DNA of 54,589 bases from Corallococcus terminator (GTDB lineage Bacteria > Myxococcota > Myxococcia > Myxococcales > Myxococcaceae), in assembly GCF_003611635.1 (NCBI RefSeq), contig NZ_RAVZ01000013.1, positions 1-54,589 of the forward strand, read 5' to 3'. The translations under genes and the position numbers were made by a program. The notes below the pieces were generated by a model. The model saw only the letters and a list, made by a program, of their open reading frames with translations. It was not told the origin of the DNA and did not search any database. Below, one piece after another: positions 1 to 8,164 of this stretch (the stretch's first letter is position 1; the number at the start of each line of letters is the position of its first letter).

Positions 1-1
1 G

Positions 2-1339
2 TCCAAGGCGAACCGTCCGCCCGTCCCCGCCCTCTTCCAGGTCGCGCTCGCCCCCGTGCAGGCGTTCTTCCGCCTGGAGGCCAGCAGCGGCATCCTCCTG
101 GCGCTCTGCGCGGTGGCCGCGCTCGCGTGGGCCAACTCCCCCTGGGGTGACACCTACGCGGCCGTGTTCGACGCGCCCCTGCGCCTGGAAGCCGCGGGCC
201 ACGGCGGCGCTTTCACCTTCCGTGAACTCATCAACGACGGGCTGATGACGCTGTTCTTCTTCCTCGTCGGGATGGAGATCAAACGCGAGCTGTCCTCGGG
301 CGAGCTGCGCACCTTCTCCCGAGCGCTCCTGCCCCTCATCGCCGCGCTGGGCGGCATGGTGGTGCCCGCCGCCCTCTATCTGGCCTTCACCCACGGCACC
401 CCCGCGCAGGGCGGCTGGGCCATCCCCATGGCCACCGACATCGCGTTCGCCATCGGGTGTCTTACGCTGGTGAAGGCGCGCGTGGGCCACGGGCTGGTGG
501 TGTTCCTCACCGCGCTCGCCATCTTCGACGACATCGGCGGCATCCTCGTCATCGCGGTGTTCTACGGCACCGGCCTCCATGTGGAGTGGCTCGCGGCCAG
601 CGTGGGCGTGTGCGCGGTGCTGTGGGCGCTCAACCGCTTCTACGTGCGCAACGGCCTGGCCTACGCGCTCGCGGGCCTGGCGCTCTGGTACGCCATGCAC
701 CACGGGGGCATCCACGCGACGCTGTCCGGCGTGGTGCTGGGCCTCTTCATCCCCGCGCGGCCCACCCGCCCGGGACGCGAGGTGCTGGAGGAACTGGCGG
801 ACTACATCAAGGGGCTCGTGGCGCAGCCGGATGACGAAGGCCAGCGCGGCGCGCAATTGCTGCACATCGAGGAGGCGCTGGAGGACATCGAGCCGCCGCT
901 CAACCGCTTCGTCCACTTGTGGCACGGCTTCGTGGCGTTCGGCATCGTGCCGCTGTTCGCGCTGGCCAACTCCGGCGTGGACGTGTCCGGCATGGGCCTG
1001 TCGGATCTGCTCAAGCCCCTGCCCCTGGGCATCATCGCCGGCCTCTTCGTGGGCAAGCAGGTGGGCATCTTCCTCTTCACCTGGGCGGCGGTGAAGGCGG
1101 GCGTCTCCCCCCTGCCCGCGGGCGCGAGCCTCGCGCAACTGTACGGCGTGGCGGTGGTGGCCGGCATCGGCTTCACGGTGGCCCTGTTCGTGGGCGGACT
1201 GGCATTCAGTGGACAGCCGGCGCTCCTCGCGGAGGCCAAGCTGGGCATCCTCACCGGCTCGCTGCTCTCCGCCGTGGTGGGGTACGTGCTATTGCGCTAC
1301 GTGGCCCGACCCTCGGTCGCGCCAGACCGCTCGCCATGA
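2..1339 (+). CDS. nhaA: Na+/H+ antiporter NhaA (5' end outside window)
   Basis: Inner-membrane sodium/proton antiporter for pH and Na+ homeostasis. The reading frame stays open to the left edge and the codons before the first internal GTG (56) encode a plausible NhaA N-terminus, so the true start probably lies outside the window. Family hallmarks are present: the LVGMEIKREL segment, MATDIAFAIG with its conserved Asp, the adjacent Asp pair in AIFDDIGG (residues 158-159 counted from GTG 56) that binds Na+/H+, and FVGKQVGI with the conserved Lys. Many hydrophobic helices run throughout. The C-terminus ends in a short polar tail. Its TGA overlaps the ATG of the next gene, suggesting co-translation. 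Confidence 0.95.
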   Translation, partial: SKANRPPVPALFQVALAPVQAFFRLEASSGILLALCAVAALAWANSPWGDTYAAVFDAPLRLEAAGHGGAFTFRELINDGLMTLFFFLVGMEIKRELSSGELRTFSRALLPLIAALGGMVVPAALYLAFTHGTPAQGGWAIPMATDIAFAIGCLTLVKARVGHGLVVFLTALAIFDDIGGILVIAVFYGTGLHVEWLAASVGVCAVLWALNRFYVRNGLAYALAGLALWYAMHHGGIHATLSGVVLGLFIPARPTRPGREVLEELADYIKGLVAQPDDEGQRGAQLLHIEEALEDIEPPLNRFVHLWHGFVAFGIVPLFALANSGVDVSGMGLSDLLKPLPLGIIAGLFVGKQVGIFLFTWAAVKAGVSPLPAGASLAQLYGVAVVAGIGFTVALFVGGLAFSGQPALLAEAKLGILTGSLLSAVVGYVLLRYVARPSVAPDRSP

Positions 1340-3018
1340 ACCTCCAGGACCTCAACCGCATCCGGCAGATCACCGTCATCGCCGCCCGCCATGGTTTCGG
1401 CGAGGTGGCCGAGCGCGCGGGCGTGTGGCGCATGCTGGGCCGCAAGGAGAAGGTGGAGGTCTCCCCGGAGACCCAGCGCGAATCCACCGCGCGCCGCTTC
1501 CGCCTCTTCCTGGCGGAGCTGGGCCCCACGTTCATCAAGCTGGGCCAGGTGATGTCCACCCGCGCGGACCTCCTGCCCGCGGAGTTCGTGGAGGAGCTGG
1601 CCACGCTCCAGGACCATGTGGAGGCCATCCCCCTGGAGGCCATCCACGCGCAGATCCGCGACGCGCTGGGCAAGGACGTGCACGAACTGTTCGCGCAGGT
1701 GGACCCGGAGCCGCTCGCCGCCGCGTCCATCGCGCAGGTGCACCGCGCGGTGACGTTGGATGGTGAGGAAGTCGTCGTGAAGGTGCAGCGGCCGGACATC
1801 GCCGAGCGCATCGACGCGGACCTGGGCGTGCTGCGCTCGCTGGCGCGCCTGCTGGAAGCCGTGGTGGAGGAGACGGGCATCTACACGCCCTCTGGCATCG
1901 TGGACGAGTTCGACCGGGCCATCCACGAGGAGCTGGACTTCGTCAACGAGGCCTCCAACATTCGCGCGTTCCTGGAGACCCACCGGGACCGCCCGTACAT
2001 GAAGATTCCCCGCGTGCACGCGGCGCTCTCCAGCCGCACCGTGCTCACGCTGGAGTTCATCCGGGGGGAGAAGATCAACCCGGCCGTGCTGTCGGAGGCG
2101 GAGCGCAAGCAGCTTGCGCAGAACATCCTGGAAGCAAGCTTCCGCCAGCTCTTCGACGACGGCCTCTTCCACGGCGACCCGCACCCCGGAAACCTGCTGC
2201 TGATGGAGGGCCACCGGCTGGCGCTGCTGGACTTCGGCGTGGTGGGCCGGCTCACGCGCCCCATGCAGGAGACGCTGGTGATGCTCTGCCTCGCGGTGGC
2301 GCTCAAGGACAGCGACTCCGTGGCGCGCATCCTCTACCGGGTGGGCGTGCCCGACGCGCGCGCCAACCTGATGGGCTTTCGCAACGACATCGAGTCCATC
2401 CTCGGCCAGCACCTGCCCACCACCCTGGGCCAGGTGGACGCGCGCACGCTGCTCCGGGACCTGTTGGACCTGGCGGTGAAGTACCGCATCCGCATCCCCA
2501 AGGAGTACGCGCTCCTGTCGCGCGCCTCCATCTCCACGGAGGGCATGCTGCGAAGCCTCTACCCGGAGATGAACATCCTGGAGGTCGCGCTGCCGTACGC
2601 GAAGGAGCTGCTCGCCGGGCGCTATGACCCGAGCCAGCTCCAGGGCGGCCTGATGCGCACGCTGTTGCGCTTCCAGTCCATGGCGCAGGACCTGCCCACG
2701 CAACTGTCGCAGATCCTCCTGGACCTGGAGACGGGCAAGTTCAGCGTCACCGTGCGCGCAGAACAGTTCGACAAGCTCAACGAGAACCTGCGCAGCGTGG
2801 CGGTCATCGCCTTCCTGGGCCTGTGCGCGTGCGGCTTCATCGTGGGCGCCTTCATCGCCTTCGCGCCCCGGCCGCCCATGTACGGCAACGTGCCGGTGCT
2901 GGGCATCGTGGGCATCGCGGTGGCGGCGGCGCTCTTCGGCGCGGTGCTCACCTGGTATCTGTTTGGCGGCCGCTTCGGGAAGGTGAGCCTCTCCCGCTTC
3001 CTGAAGAAGCGCCGGTAG
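1336..3018 (+). CDS. AarF/ABC1/UbiB-family atypical kinase
   Basis: 560-residue member of the UbiB/ADCK atypical kinase family, which supports isoprenoid-quinone metabolism and membrane lipid homeostasis. I chose ATG 1336 because it overlaps the nhaA stop (ATGA) and the family sequence begins there; the frame is open further upstream but only as a shadow of nhaA. Visible motifs are the KxGQ-type FIKLGQVMSTR, the Ala-rich loop AAASIAQVH replacing the usual glycine loop, the VVVKVQRP lysine, EELDFVNEA, the catalytic-loop segment FHGDPHPGN and the metal-binding LLDFG. Two C-terminal transmembrane helices (about residues 495-520 and 525-550) anchor it, as is usual. Whether the quinone concerned is ubiquinone or menaquinone cannot be told. 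Confidence 0.92.
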   Translation: MNLQDLNRIRQITVIAARHGFGEVAERAGVWRMLGRKEKVEVSPETQRESTARRFRLFLAELGPTFIKLGQVMSTRADLLPAEFVEELATLQDHVEAIPLEAIHAQIRDALGKDVHELFAQVDPEPLAAASIAQVHRAVTLDGEEVVVKVQRPDIAERIDADLGVLRSLARLLEAVVEETGIYTPSGIVDEFDRAIHEELDFVNEASNIRAFLETHRDRPYMKIPRVHAALSSRTVLTLEFIRGEKINPAVLSEAERKQLAQNILEASFRQLFDDGLFHGDPHPGNLLLMEGHRLALLDFGVVGRLTRPMQETLVMLCLAVALKDSDSVARILYRVGVPDARANLMGFRNDIESILGQHLPTTLGQVDARTLLRDLLDLAVKYRIRIPKEYALLSRASISTEGMLRSLYPEMNILEVALPYAKELLAGRYDPSQLQGGLMRTLLRFQSMAQDLPTQLSQILLDLETGKFSVTVRAEQFDKLNENLRSVAVIAFLGLCACGFIVGAFIAFAPRPPMYGNVPVLGIVGIAVAAALFGAVLTWYLFGGRFGKVSLSRFLKKRR

Positions 3019-3064
3019 CGCCGGGGCCTTCCGGAGTCTGGAGCGCCCTCGCGGTGAGGTGGGT

Positions 3065-3115
3065 GTGACACCGGCCCACCCGGGTCGGGCAGGCAGGCCG
3101 GGGAGCGCGTGTCAC
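3065..3115. promoter_or_regulatory. Intergenic imperfect dyad
   Basis: The arms GTGACAC (3065-3071) and GTGTCAC (3109-3115) pair perfectly. A CGGCC/GGCCG pair lies directly inside the left arm and close inside the right one. It lies between the kinase stop and the following lipoprotein gene, so it could end kinase transcription or be an operator. There is no T-tract. Confidence 0.35.
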
Positions 3116-3165
3116 GGGAGTGAGATCGGATCCGTTGAGGGGTGCACAGTCACGCTCGGGCCGGT

Positions 3166-3171
3166 TAGGCT
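3166..3171 (+). promoter_or_regulatory. Possible -10 element for a leaderless GTG
   Basis: TAGGCT ends seven bases before GTG 3179 and there is no Shine-Dalgarno sequence. The arrangement suits a leaderless transcript. No clear -35 hexamer is visible, so this is tentative. Confidence 0.35.
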
Positions 3172-3178
3172 GCGCGGC

Positions 3179-3676
3179 GTGTTGGCTCCCCCTCTTGCCC
3201 ACGTGGTCGTCTTGCTCGCGAACCCTACCGCCGCCCGTCGTCCGTACCGCGCCCCGCTGGCTTCGCTGTTCGCGGTCGCGCTCCTCGCCACCTCCGCCGG
3301 CTGTGCTGGCGGGCTGGATGATCCTGATCGCTTCACCGGGGGCACAGGCAGTGCCTGCGCGACCAGCACCACCGCCACGGGCATCCTCCAGGCGCAGTGC
3401 TTCGCGTGTCACTCCACCTCCAGCAAGGAGATTGGCGCGGGCCTGGACCTGGAGGCCACCGGCCTTCCGGGGCGCCTGTACACGACGACCTCGTCCTCGA
3501 CGTGCAGTTCCGTGCCGATGGCGAACAGCGCCGATCCCGCCAATTCGCTCTTCCTGAAGAAGCTGACGTCGAACCCCGGCTGCGGGACGCGGATGCCTCA
3601 GGGCGCCGCGCTCAGCGATGCGGAGACGGCCTGCCTCAAAGAGTGGCTGGTCAACGGAAAGCCGAGCTCGCCTTGA
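3179..3676 (+). CDS. CxxCH-containing lipoprotein
   Basis: About 165-residue predicted lipoprotein. A hydrophobic leader ends in the lipobox LATSAGC, with the modified Cys near residue 42 if GTG 3179 is used. GTG 3203 or TTG 3212 would give a more typical signal length, but TAGGCT upstream supports 3179 as a leaderless start. The mature part contains one heme c attachment motif, CFACH (Cys74, Cys77, His78), followed by a Ser/Thr-rich stretch. Later Cys residues, RMPQGAALSDAE and LKEWLVNG resemble the last part of small cytochrome-like repeats common in myxobacterial lipoproteins. The stop overlaps the TTG start of the next gene, which suggests coupling. The electron-transfer partner is unknown. 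Confidence 0.75.
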   Translation: MLAPPLAHVVVLLANPTAARRPYRAPLASLFAVALLATSAGCAGGLDDPDRFTGGTGSACATSTTATGILQAQCFACHSTSSKEIGAGLDLEATGLPGRLYTTTSSSTCSSVPMANSADPANSLFLKKLTSNPGCGTRMPQGAALSDAETACLKEWLVNGKPSSP

Positions 3677-5166
3677 AGACGCGCAACCGTTTCGGCTCCA
3701 TCACCGCCCTGCTGGGCGCCGCCCTCCTCCTGGGGCCCGTCGCCCACGCCGCGCCGAAGAAGCCGGCGAAGACGACGCAGTCCGCGAAGAAGAAGCCCGC
3801 GAAGCAGGCCGACGTGCGCCGCGTCGCGGTGGTCGCCTCCGGTCCGCACGCGGAAGCCGCGCGCGACGCGCTGGAAGCGGAGCTGGCCCGCCGCCCGGCC
3901 CGCTATGAAATCGTGCCCGAGTCCGCCGTGCGCAGCGCCGCTTCGCGCCTGGGGCAGGATCCCACCACGGCCGCTGGCGCCTCCGCCGTGGCCAGCGAGC
4001 TGGGCCTGAGCGCCCTCCTGGTCGCGGACACGTCCACCACGGGCAAGAAGCAGCAGGTGCGCCTCTCCGTGCGCAACGGCAAGGATGGCAAGGCCCTGGC
4101 CTCGCCCGCCGCGGCCCGCCCGGCGACGGCGAAGCTGGTGCCCGTGTCCGTGAAGCGCCAGTGGACGGCGCTGGAGAAGGGCCTCCAGAAGAGCCGCGCC
4201 CCGGAAGCCGTCGTCGCCCCGTCCAAGCCCGTGGAGCCCGAGCCCCCGCTGAAGCCCGCGACGCCCATCACGGACACGACGCCCGTGACGCCGCCCGCGA
4301 AGACGCCCGTCACCCCCGAGGACAAGACGCCCCCGCGCAAGCCGGTGGTCGTCGCGCCGAAGCCCGAGGAGAAGAAGCCGGAGGATACGCAGACCTACGC
4401 CGGCACCGCGCGCCGTCCGCCCCTCGTGGAGGGCGCGGTGGGCCTGAAGCTCTTCGGCCGTTCGCTTCGCTACAAGGACGACCTGTTCGGCGTGCTGCGG
4501 CCCTACACGCTGGGCCTGGACGTGGGCGGCTTCGCGCTGCCGGGTGCGCCGCAGGTGAGCGGCGACCTCACGGTCTACCCGCTCGCGCGCTTCAAGCAGG
4601 GCGCCCTGGCGCGGCTGGGCCTCACCGGCTCCATCGACCAGTCGTTCGGCCTGAAGTCCACCGGCAGCACGGGGGCCGTGTCCTATCCCACCGTCGCGCG
4701 CGAGTGGCAGGCGGGCCTGCGCTACGTGATGCCCTTCGGCCAGGCGGAGCGCTACGGCTTCGAGGTCACCGGCACCTACGGGATGAACACCTTCCGCATC
4801 GATCCGGTGAACGACGAGCGGCCGTTGGACCTGCCCAACGTGGAGTACCAGACCGCGGGCCTGACGCTGGGCCTGCGCGCGGAGCTCACGCAGAAGCTCG
4901 ATTTCAACTTCCGCCTGGGCTACCTGCACCCGCTGAGCGCGGGCGAGCTGAACTCGGACACGTGGTTCCCCAACGCGTCCATGGGCGCCGTCACCGGCAG
5001 CGCCACCGTGGCCTACCGGCTCAACAGCTTCCTGGACGTGCGGCTCAAGGCGGACCTGCGCCGCTACTTCTTCAAGTTCAACCCGGACGTGGGCGACAAC
5101 TACATCGCCGGTGGGGCCGTGGATCAGTACCCCGGCCTGTCGCTCCAGTTGGGCTTCAAGTACTAG
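3673..5166 (+). CDS. Predicted outer-membrane beta-barrel protein with periplasmic N-domain
   Basis: 497 residues from TTG 3673. This start overlaps the previous stop (TTGA) and directly yields a signal peptide, LLGAALLLGPVAHAA, followed by a Lys/Ala/Pro-rich linker. Residues about 50-180 form a soluble alpha/beta domain (DVRRVAVVASG, ASELGLSALLVADTS) resembling domains that scale with ligand or score 'damage' proteins in this phylum. A Pro/Thr/Lys hinge follows at about 185-250. The rest is alternating amphipathic strands (RPYTLGLDVGGFALPG, YGFEVTGTYGMNTF) ending in LSLQLGFKY; a terminal aromatic is typical of barrels. Function is unknown. The gene pair with the CxxCH lipoprotein may form an envelope complex. 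Confidence 0.75.
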   Translation: MKTRNRFGSITALLGAALLLGPVAHAAPKKPAKTTQSAKKKPAKQADVRRVAVVASGPHAEAARDALEAELARRPARYEIVPESAVRSAASRLGQDPTTAAGASAVASELGLSALLVADTSTTGKKQQVRLSVRNGKDGKALASPAAARPATAKLVPVSVKRQWTALEKGLQKSRAPEAVVAPSKPVEPEPPLKPATPITDTTPVTPPAKTPVTPEDKTPPRKPVVVAPKPEEKKPEDTQTYAGTARRPPLVEGAVGLKLFGRSLRYKDDLFGVLRPYTLGLDVGGFALPGAPQVSGDLTVYPLARFKQGALARLGLTGSIDQSFGLKSTGSTGAVSYPTVAREWQAGLRYVMPFGQAERYGFEVTGTYGMNTFRIDPVNDERPLDLPNVEYQTAGLTLGLRAELTQKLDFNFRLGYLHPLSAGELNSDTWFPNASMGAVTGSATVAYRLNSFLDVRLKADLRRYFFKFNPDVGDNYIAGGAVDQYPGLSLQLGFKY

Positions 5167-5187
5167 CCAGCGCGTTCCGGAGGACCC

Positions 5188-5214
5188 GCCGGTCCGTGCC
5201 CCGCACGGACCGGC
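5188..5214 (+). terminator. Strong 12-bp hairpin after the barrel gene
   Basis: The arms at 5188-5199 and 5203-5214 are perfectly complementary (GCCGGTCCGTGC and its complement) around a CCC loop, starting 21 bases after the stop codon. There is no T-run, as is usual for hairpins in this GC-rich window. Confidence 0.6.
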
Positions 5215-5334
5215 CGTGGAGTCTGGAGCGCTGACTTCGCCGGGTCGGGATGTACCCGATTTCCTACTTGGCCAGGGATGTCAGGGGCGGCCGTTATACC
5301 CCTGAGCGATTTTCCCCTGACCCAAGGAGGCGGC

Positions 5335-6549
5335 GTGAAGGGTTTCAAGTGGTGCCTGGCGACAACGGTGCTGGCGGTGGTGGCTCCCGTCCAGAGAAGC
5401 GAAGCCCTCCCCCACCGCATCACCTACGGACTGGTGGGCGAGTGGAAGGCGACGGTCACCTCTGCCTCGCTGCCGGAGGTGGCGCCGGATTCGAGCGGGC
5501 TCGCGTATTCCACCAGCCATGACCAGACGGGGACGGTCATCGGAGGGCTGGCCCAGGCGGATGGCTGGACGGGCCTGGGCATGAACCTGGCGGGTGACAA
5601 ATACATCCAGGTGCCCTACTCGCCCTACCTGAGCTTCGGCACGGGGGACTTCACGCTGACGGCGTGGGTCCGGATGATGGACACCACCCGGACGGTGAAG
5701 ACGATCATCGACAACCGGGGCTCCGACGGCCGGGGCTACACGTTCTCCGTCGTCAATGGCAACAAACTGGACCTGCTGCTCTCGGACTCGGCGGGCTCCA
5801 CCCACCACCAGTCCAATCCCAGCCTGGCCCCGCAACTGGTGGCCAATCGCTGGCACCACGTCGCGGTCAGCGTCCGGCGCACCTCGTGGCCGGCGATCGC
5901 CACCTTCTTCGTGGATGGGATCCCCGTGGGCACCACGTCGCCGCGCCTGGGCTCCATCGTGAACACCGCCCTGCCCTTCCTCATTGGCGGGAACAACGAC
6001 GGCGCAAGCTACCGCTTCAGCGACCACATCGACGAGGTGATTGTCTTCAACACCGGCCTGTCGGACGCGGACCTCCCCTACGTCACCAAGCCGGGGAAGC
6101 CGGCCTTCGCCCCCTCCTACTGGAACGACCCCAGTCGGCAGTACCTCAACAATTGCTACAACTACGCCACCACCAAGGCCACCAACACCTACGCGCAGCC
6201 GGGCAGGCATTCGGGGGCCGTGGCCTCGACCATGGACTGCGCCTCCGTGGTGCAGGCCGCCCTCAACGACGGGCTGGAGCTGCTGCCGGGCTATCCGGAT
6301 GCCTCGGGATACAAGTCCGCCGTCGCGCTGGTCGTGGCGCCGGGCTACGACTACCACTGGTATCGCCGGGGCACGGACAACCTGTGGACCCACAAGCCCG
6401 GAGGGACGGCCGCGACGAACCTCGACAGCCTGGGCCTGACCATCTCCGATCCCGCCACCGCCAACCGAGGCGTCTACACGCAGTTCTGCGGCTACTTCCG
6501 CGTCTGGTCGGACAGCATTGATGGCTCCGGTCACGAGAACATCCGCTAG
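5335..6549 (+). CDS. Secreted LamG-domain protein with putative papain/NlpC-like C-terminal domain
   Basis: 404 residues. GTG 5335 is chosen because AAGGAGG sits four bases upstream and the product then starts with a signal peptide. Residues about 30-240 form a LamG/concanavalin-like jelly roll: GEWKATV, FTLTAWVRM, RWHHVAVSVRR, FFVDGIPVGT and DHIDEVIVFN are the usual strands. The C-terminal part (about 263-404) has NNCYNYA (Cys274), a second MDCASVV, then DYHWYRRG (His341) and WTHKPGG (His353). A Cys in a helix N-cap followed by His-containing strands is what a papain-fold NlpC/P60-like enzyme would show, but the assignment is my inference. It probably binds and processes an extracellular polymer. 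The following small gene starts 29 bases on. Confidence 0.75.
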   Translation: MKGFKWCLATTVLAVVAPVQRSEALPHRITYGLVGEWKATVTSASLPEVAPDSSGLAYSTSHDQTGTVIGGLAQADGWTGLGMNLAGDKYIQVPYSPYLSFGTGDFTLTAWVRMMDTTRTVKTIIDNRGSDGRGYTFSVVNGNKLDLLLSDSAGSTHHQSNPSLAPQLVANRWHHVAVSVRRTSWPAIATFFVDGIPVGTTSPRLGSIVNTALPFLIGGNNDGASYRFSDHIDEVIVFNTGLSDADLPYVTKPGKPAFAPSYWNDPSRQYLNNCYNYATTKATNTYAQPGRHSGAVASTMDCASVVQAALNDGLELLPGYPDASGYKSAVALVVAPGYDYHWYRRGTDNLWTHKPGGTAATNLDSLGLTISDPATANRGVYTQFCGYFRVWSDSIDGSGHENIR

Positions 6550-6578
6550 TCCCTGTCCCCCTTCCAGGAGCTGAATCC

Positions 6579-7052
6579 ATGTCTCGTCATTCCTTTCATG
6601 CGGTCTTCCTGTGCGGTGCGCTGGGTCTGGGCCTCGCGGGTGTTCCCACGGCCTCCGCTGCCGACGTCCAGTCCGAGCAGTCCCAGCCGGCCCTGCGCGT
6701 GACGTACCTGCTGTATTCGGGCCGTCCCAATCCGGTCGTGCTGGTGACGGACCCCGAGCAGATTCGCAGCATCGAGAAGCAACTGAGCCAGGCCCTCGCG
6801 AGCGGTGAGCGCGTCACGAAGGCCGAGTCCCATGCCGTCCTGGGCTACACGGGCATCCAGATTGAACGGCTGGGTGCCACGGCCCGGAACAGCGCGCCCC
6901 TCGTCCTCCGAGGCGACCTGCTGCGCACCTCGTCCTCCCAGGCCACGGTGTCCCGCGACGTGGCGGGGATCGAGGACATCCTGCTCCAACTGGGGCGGGA
7001 GCAGAAGGTGATTGGCGACGTCGAGCTGTCGGTCATCCGCCAGACGCGCTGA
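6579..7052 (+). CDS. Small secreted protein of unknown function
   Basis: 157 residues with a clear signal peptide (LCGALGLGLAGVP then TASAAD as the likely cleavage region). AGGAG lies about ten bases before ATG 6579. The mature domain (LRVTYLLYSGRPNPVVLV, then an amphipathic helix and IEDILLQLGREQKVI) has no Cys and no catalytic motif I recognise. It follows the LamG gene by 29 bases on the same strand, so joint expression is likely, and it may act with that enzyme-like protein as a partner or inhibitor. That role is only a guess from position. Confidence 0.7.
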   Translation: MSRHSFHAVFLCGALGLGLAGVPTASAADVQSEQSQPALRVTYLLYSGRPNPVVLVTDPEQIRSIEKQLSQALASGERVTKAESHAVLGYTGIQIERLGATARNSAPLVLRGDLLRTSSSQATVSRDVAGIEDILLQLGREQKVIGDVELSVIRQTR

Positions 7053-7060
7053 TCGGGCCG

Positions 7061-7098
7061 CGGGCCCGGACCTCCGCCCCAGCAGGCGTCCGGGCCCG
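7061..7098 (+). terminator. 11-bp hairpin after the small secreted protein gene
   Basis: CGGGCCCGGAC at 7061-7071 pairs perfectly with GTCCGGGCCCG at 7088-7098, nine bases after the stop. It probably ends the LamG operon. Confidence 0.55.
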
Positions 7099-7270
7099 GA
7101 TGACCGCCAGCCCGCACTCGGGCCGTTCCTCCGTTCAGTTCTTCCGCTGCCCCCCGGGTTCCACCTTCTCTCGCTTCCGACTTCCCGAGTGGACTCGGTG
7201 CAGCGGTCGCCCGTGCACAGCCACCCTGTGGTGAGCACGCGTCCAGAAGACAAACATGATGGGGGGCGAG

Positions 7271-8095
7271 ATGAAAAAGACGAAACGCGCGCTGGGGTTC
7301 CTGACACTGCTCGCAAGCGCTGGCTGCGCGGACACCTATTACGATCCGTACTACTACGACACCGCCTACTACGATCCGTACTACGGGGCGTACGACGCGG
7401 CGTGGAGCTACGCCTGGGTCGATCCGGTCTACGGCTATTGGTATTACAGCCTCCCGGTGCAGTCTCGAAGCATCGACAGAGGGCAGCTCCAGAACCCTGT
7501 CGACGTGAACACGGCGGCCGCCCAGCTCGCGGCGAACGCCTCATCCACCTTCACGCCCACCGGGTGCGCCACCGCCACCTCGTCGGGCGCGACGGTGAAC
7601 TACGCCCTCAACAACTGCAGGGCCCCCATCGGGCTCGATCAGCTCTCCGGCAACGTCCAGTTGGTGCTGTCGGACAACCAGGGGCAGCTCGCCATCGCGG
7701 CCACCTCCACCGACCTCTCCATCAACGGAGCGCCGTACAACCTCTCCATGCAGATCGTCGGCTCCCCTCCCGAAGCGGGTCAGCGCAAGGTGACCATCAC
7801 CTCCACCAGCTTCTCTCCGGAACGCTTCGACACGCGCTCGTCGGAGAGCACGGTCACGTGGGTGGAGGGCAGCGGGTGCTTCACCTTGAACGGTCAGTCA
7901 AGGTCCACGCGGAACAACTTCAGCGCGACCACGACCGTCTCGGGCTATCAGCGCTGCGACAACCAGTGCCCCTCGGCCGGGACGGTGACGGCGGTGACGA
8001 CCGAAGGGACGTTCTCCACCTCGTTCGACGGCTCCAACACCATCAACGTCTCCACGCCGAGCGATGACACCCGGACGTATACGATTGACTGCTGA
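7271..8095 (+). CDS. Tyr-rich lipoprotein
   Basis: 274 residues from ATG 7271. Two earlier in-frame ATGs (7256, 7259) exist, but MKKTKRALGFLTLLASAGC is a textbook lipoprotein leader with lipobox LASAGC. Straight after the lipidated Cys comes a roughly 45-residue tract in which about two residues in five are Tyr, with Asp, Pro and Trp (DTYYDPYYYDTAYYDPYYG). The remainder is a Ser/Thr-rich beta domain with several Cys (CATATS, NNCRAP, CFTLNG, CDNQCP) and a final DC. No known family recognised. The aromatic tether may help surface adhesion or spacing from the membrane, which is inference. Confidence 0.8.
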   Translation: MKKTKRALGFLTLLASAGCADTYYDPYYYDTAYYDPYYGAYDAAWSYAWVDPVYGYWYYSLPVQSRSIDRGQLQNPVDVNTAAAQLAANASSTFTPTGCATATSSGATVNYALNNCRAPIGLDQLSGNVQLVLSDNQGQLAIAATSTDLSINGAPYNLSMQIVGSPPEAGQRKVTITSTSFSPERFDTRSSESTVTWVEGSGCFTLNGQSRSTRNNFSATTTVSGYQRCDNQCPSAGTVTAVTTEGTFSTSFDGSNTINVSTPSDDTRTYTIDC

Positions 8096-8108
8096 GCGCT
8101 GAGCGCGA

Positions 8109-8147
8109 CCGGGGCGGGCTGGGGCGTTCGGCTCCAGCCCGCTCCGG
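8109..8147. terminator. Bidirectional hairpin between convergent genes
   Basis: Arms at 8109-8122 and 8134-8147 match at 13 of 14 positions. It lies between the convergent Tyr-rich lipoprotein gene and the exporter operon and could serve both. Confidence 0.6.
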
Positions 8148-8164
8148 CGCAGGCCTGGGCCTTC

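Noticed and set aside
3034-5230. Shared GGAGTCTGGAGCGC near 3034 and 5218
   Set aside because: A 14-base match in GC-rich DNA with no further copies; likely chance.
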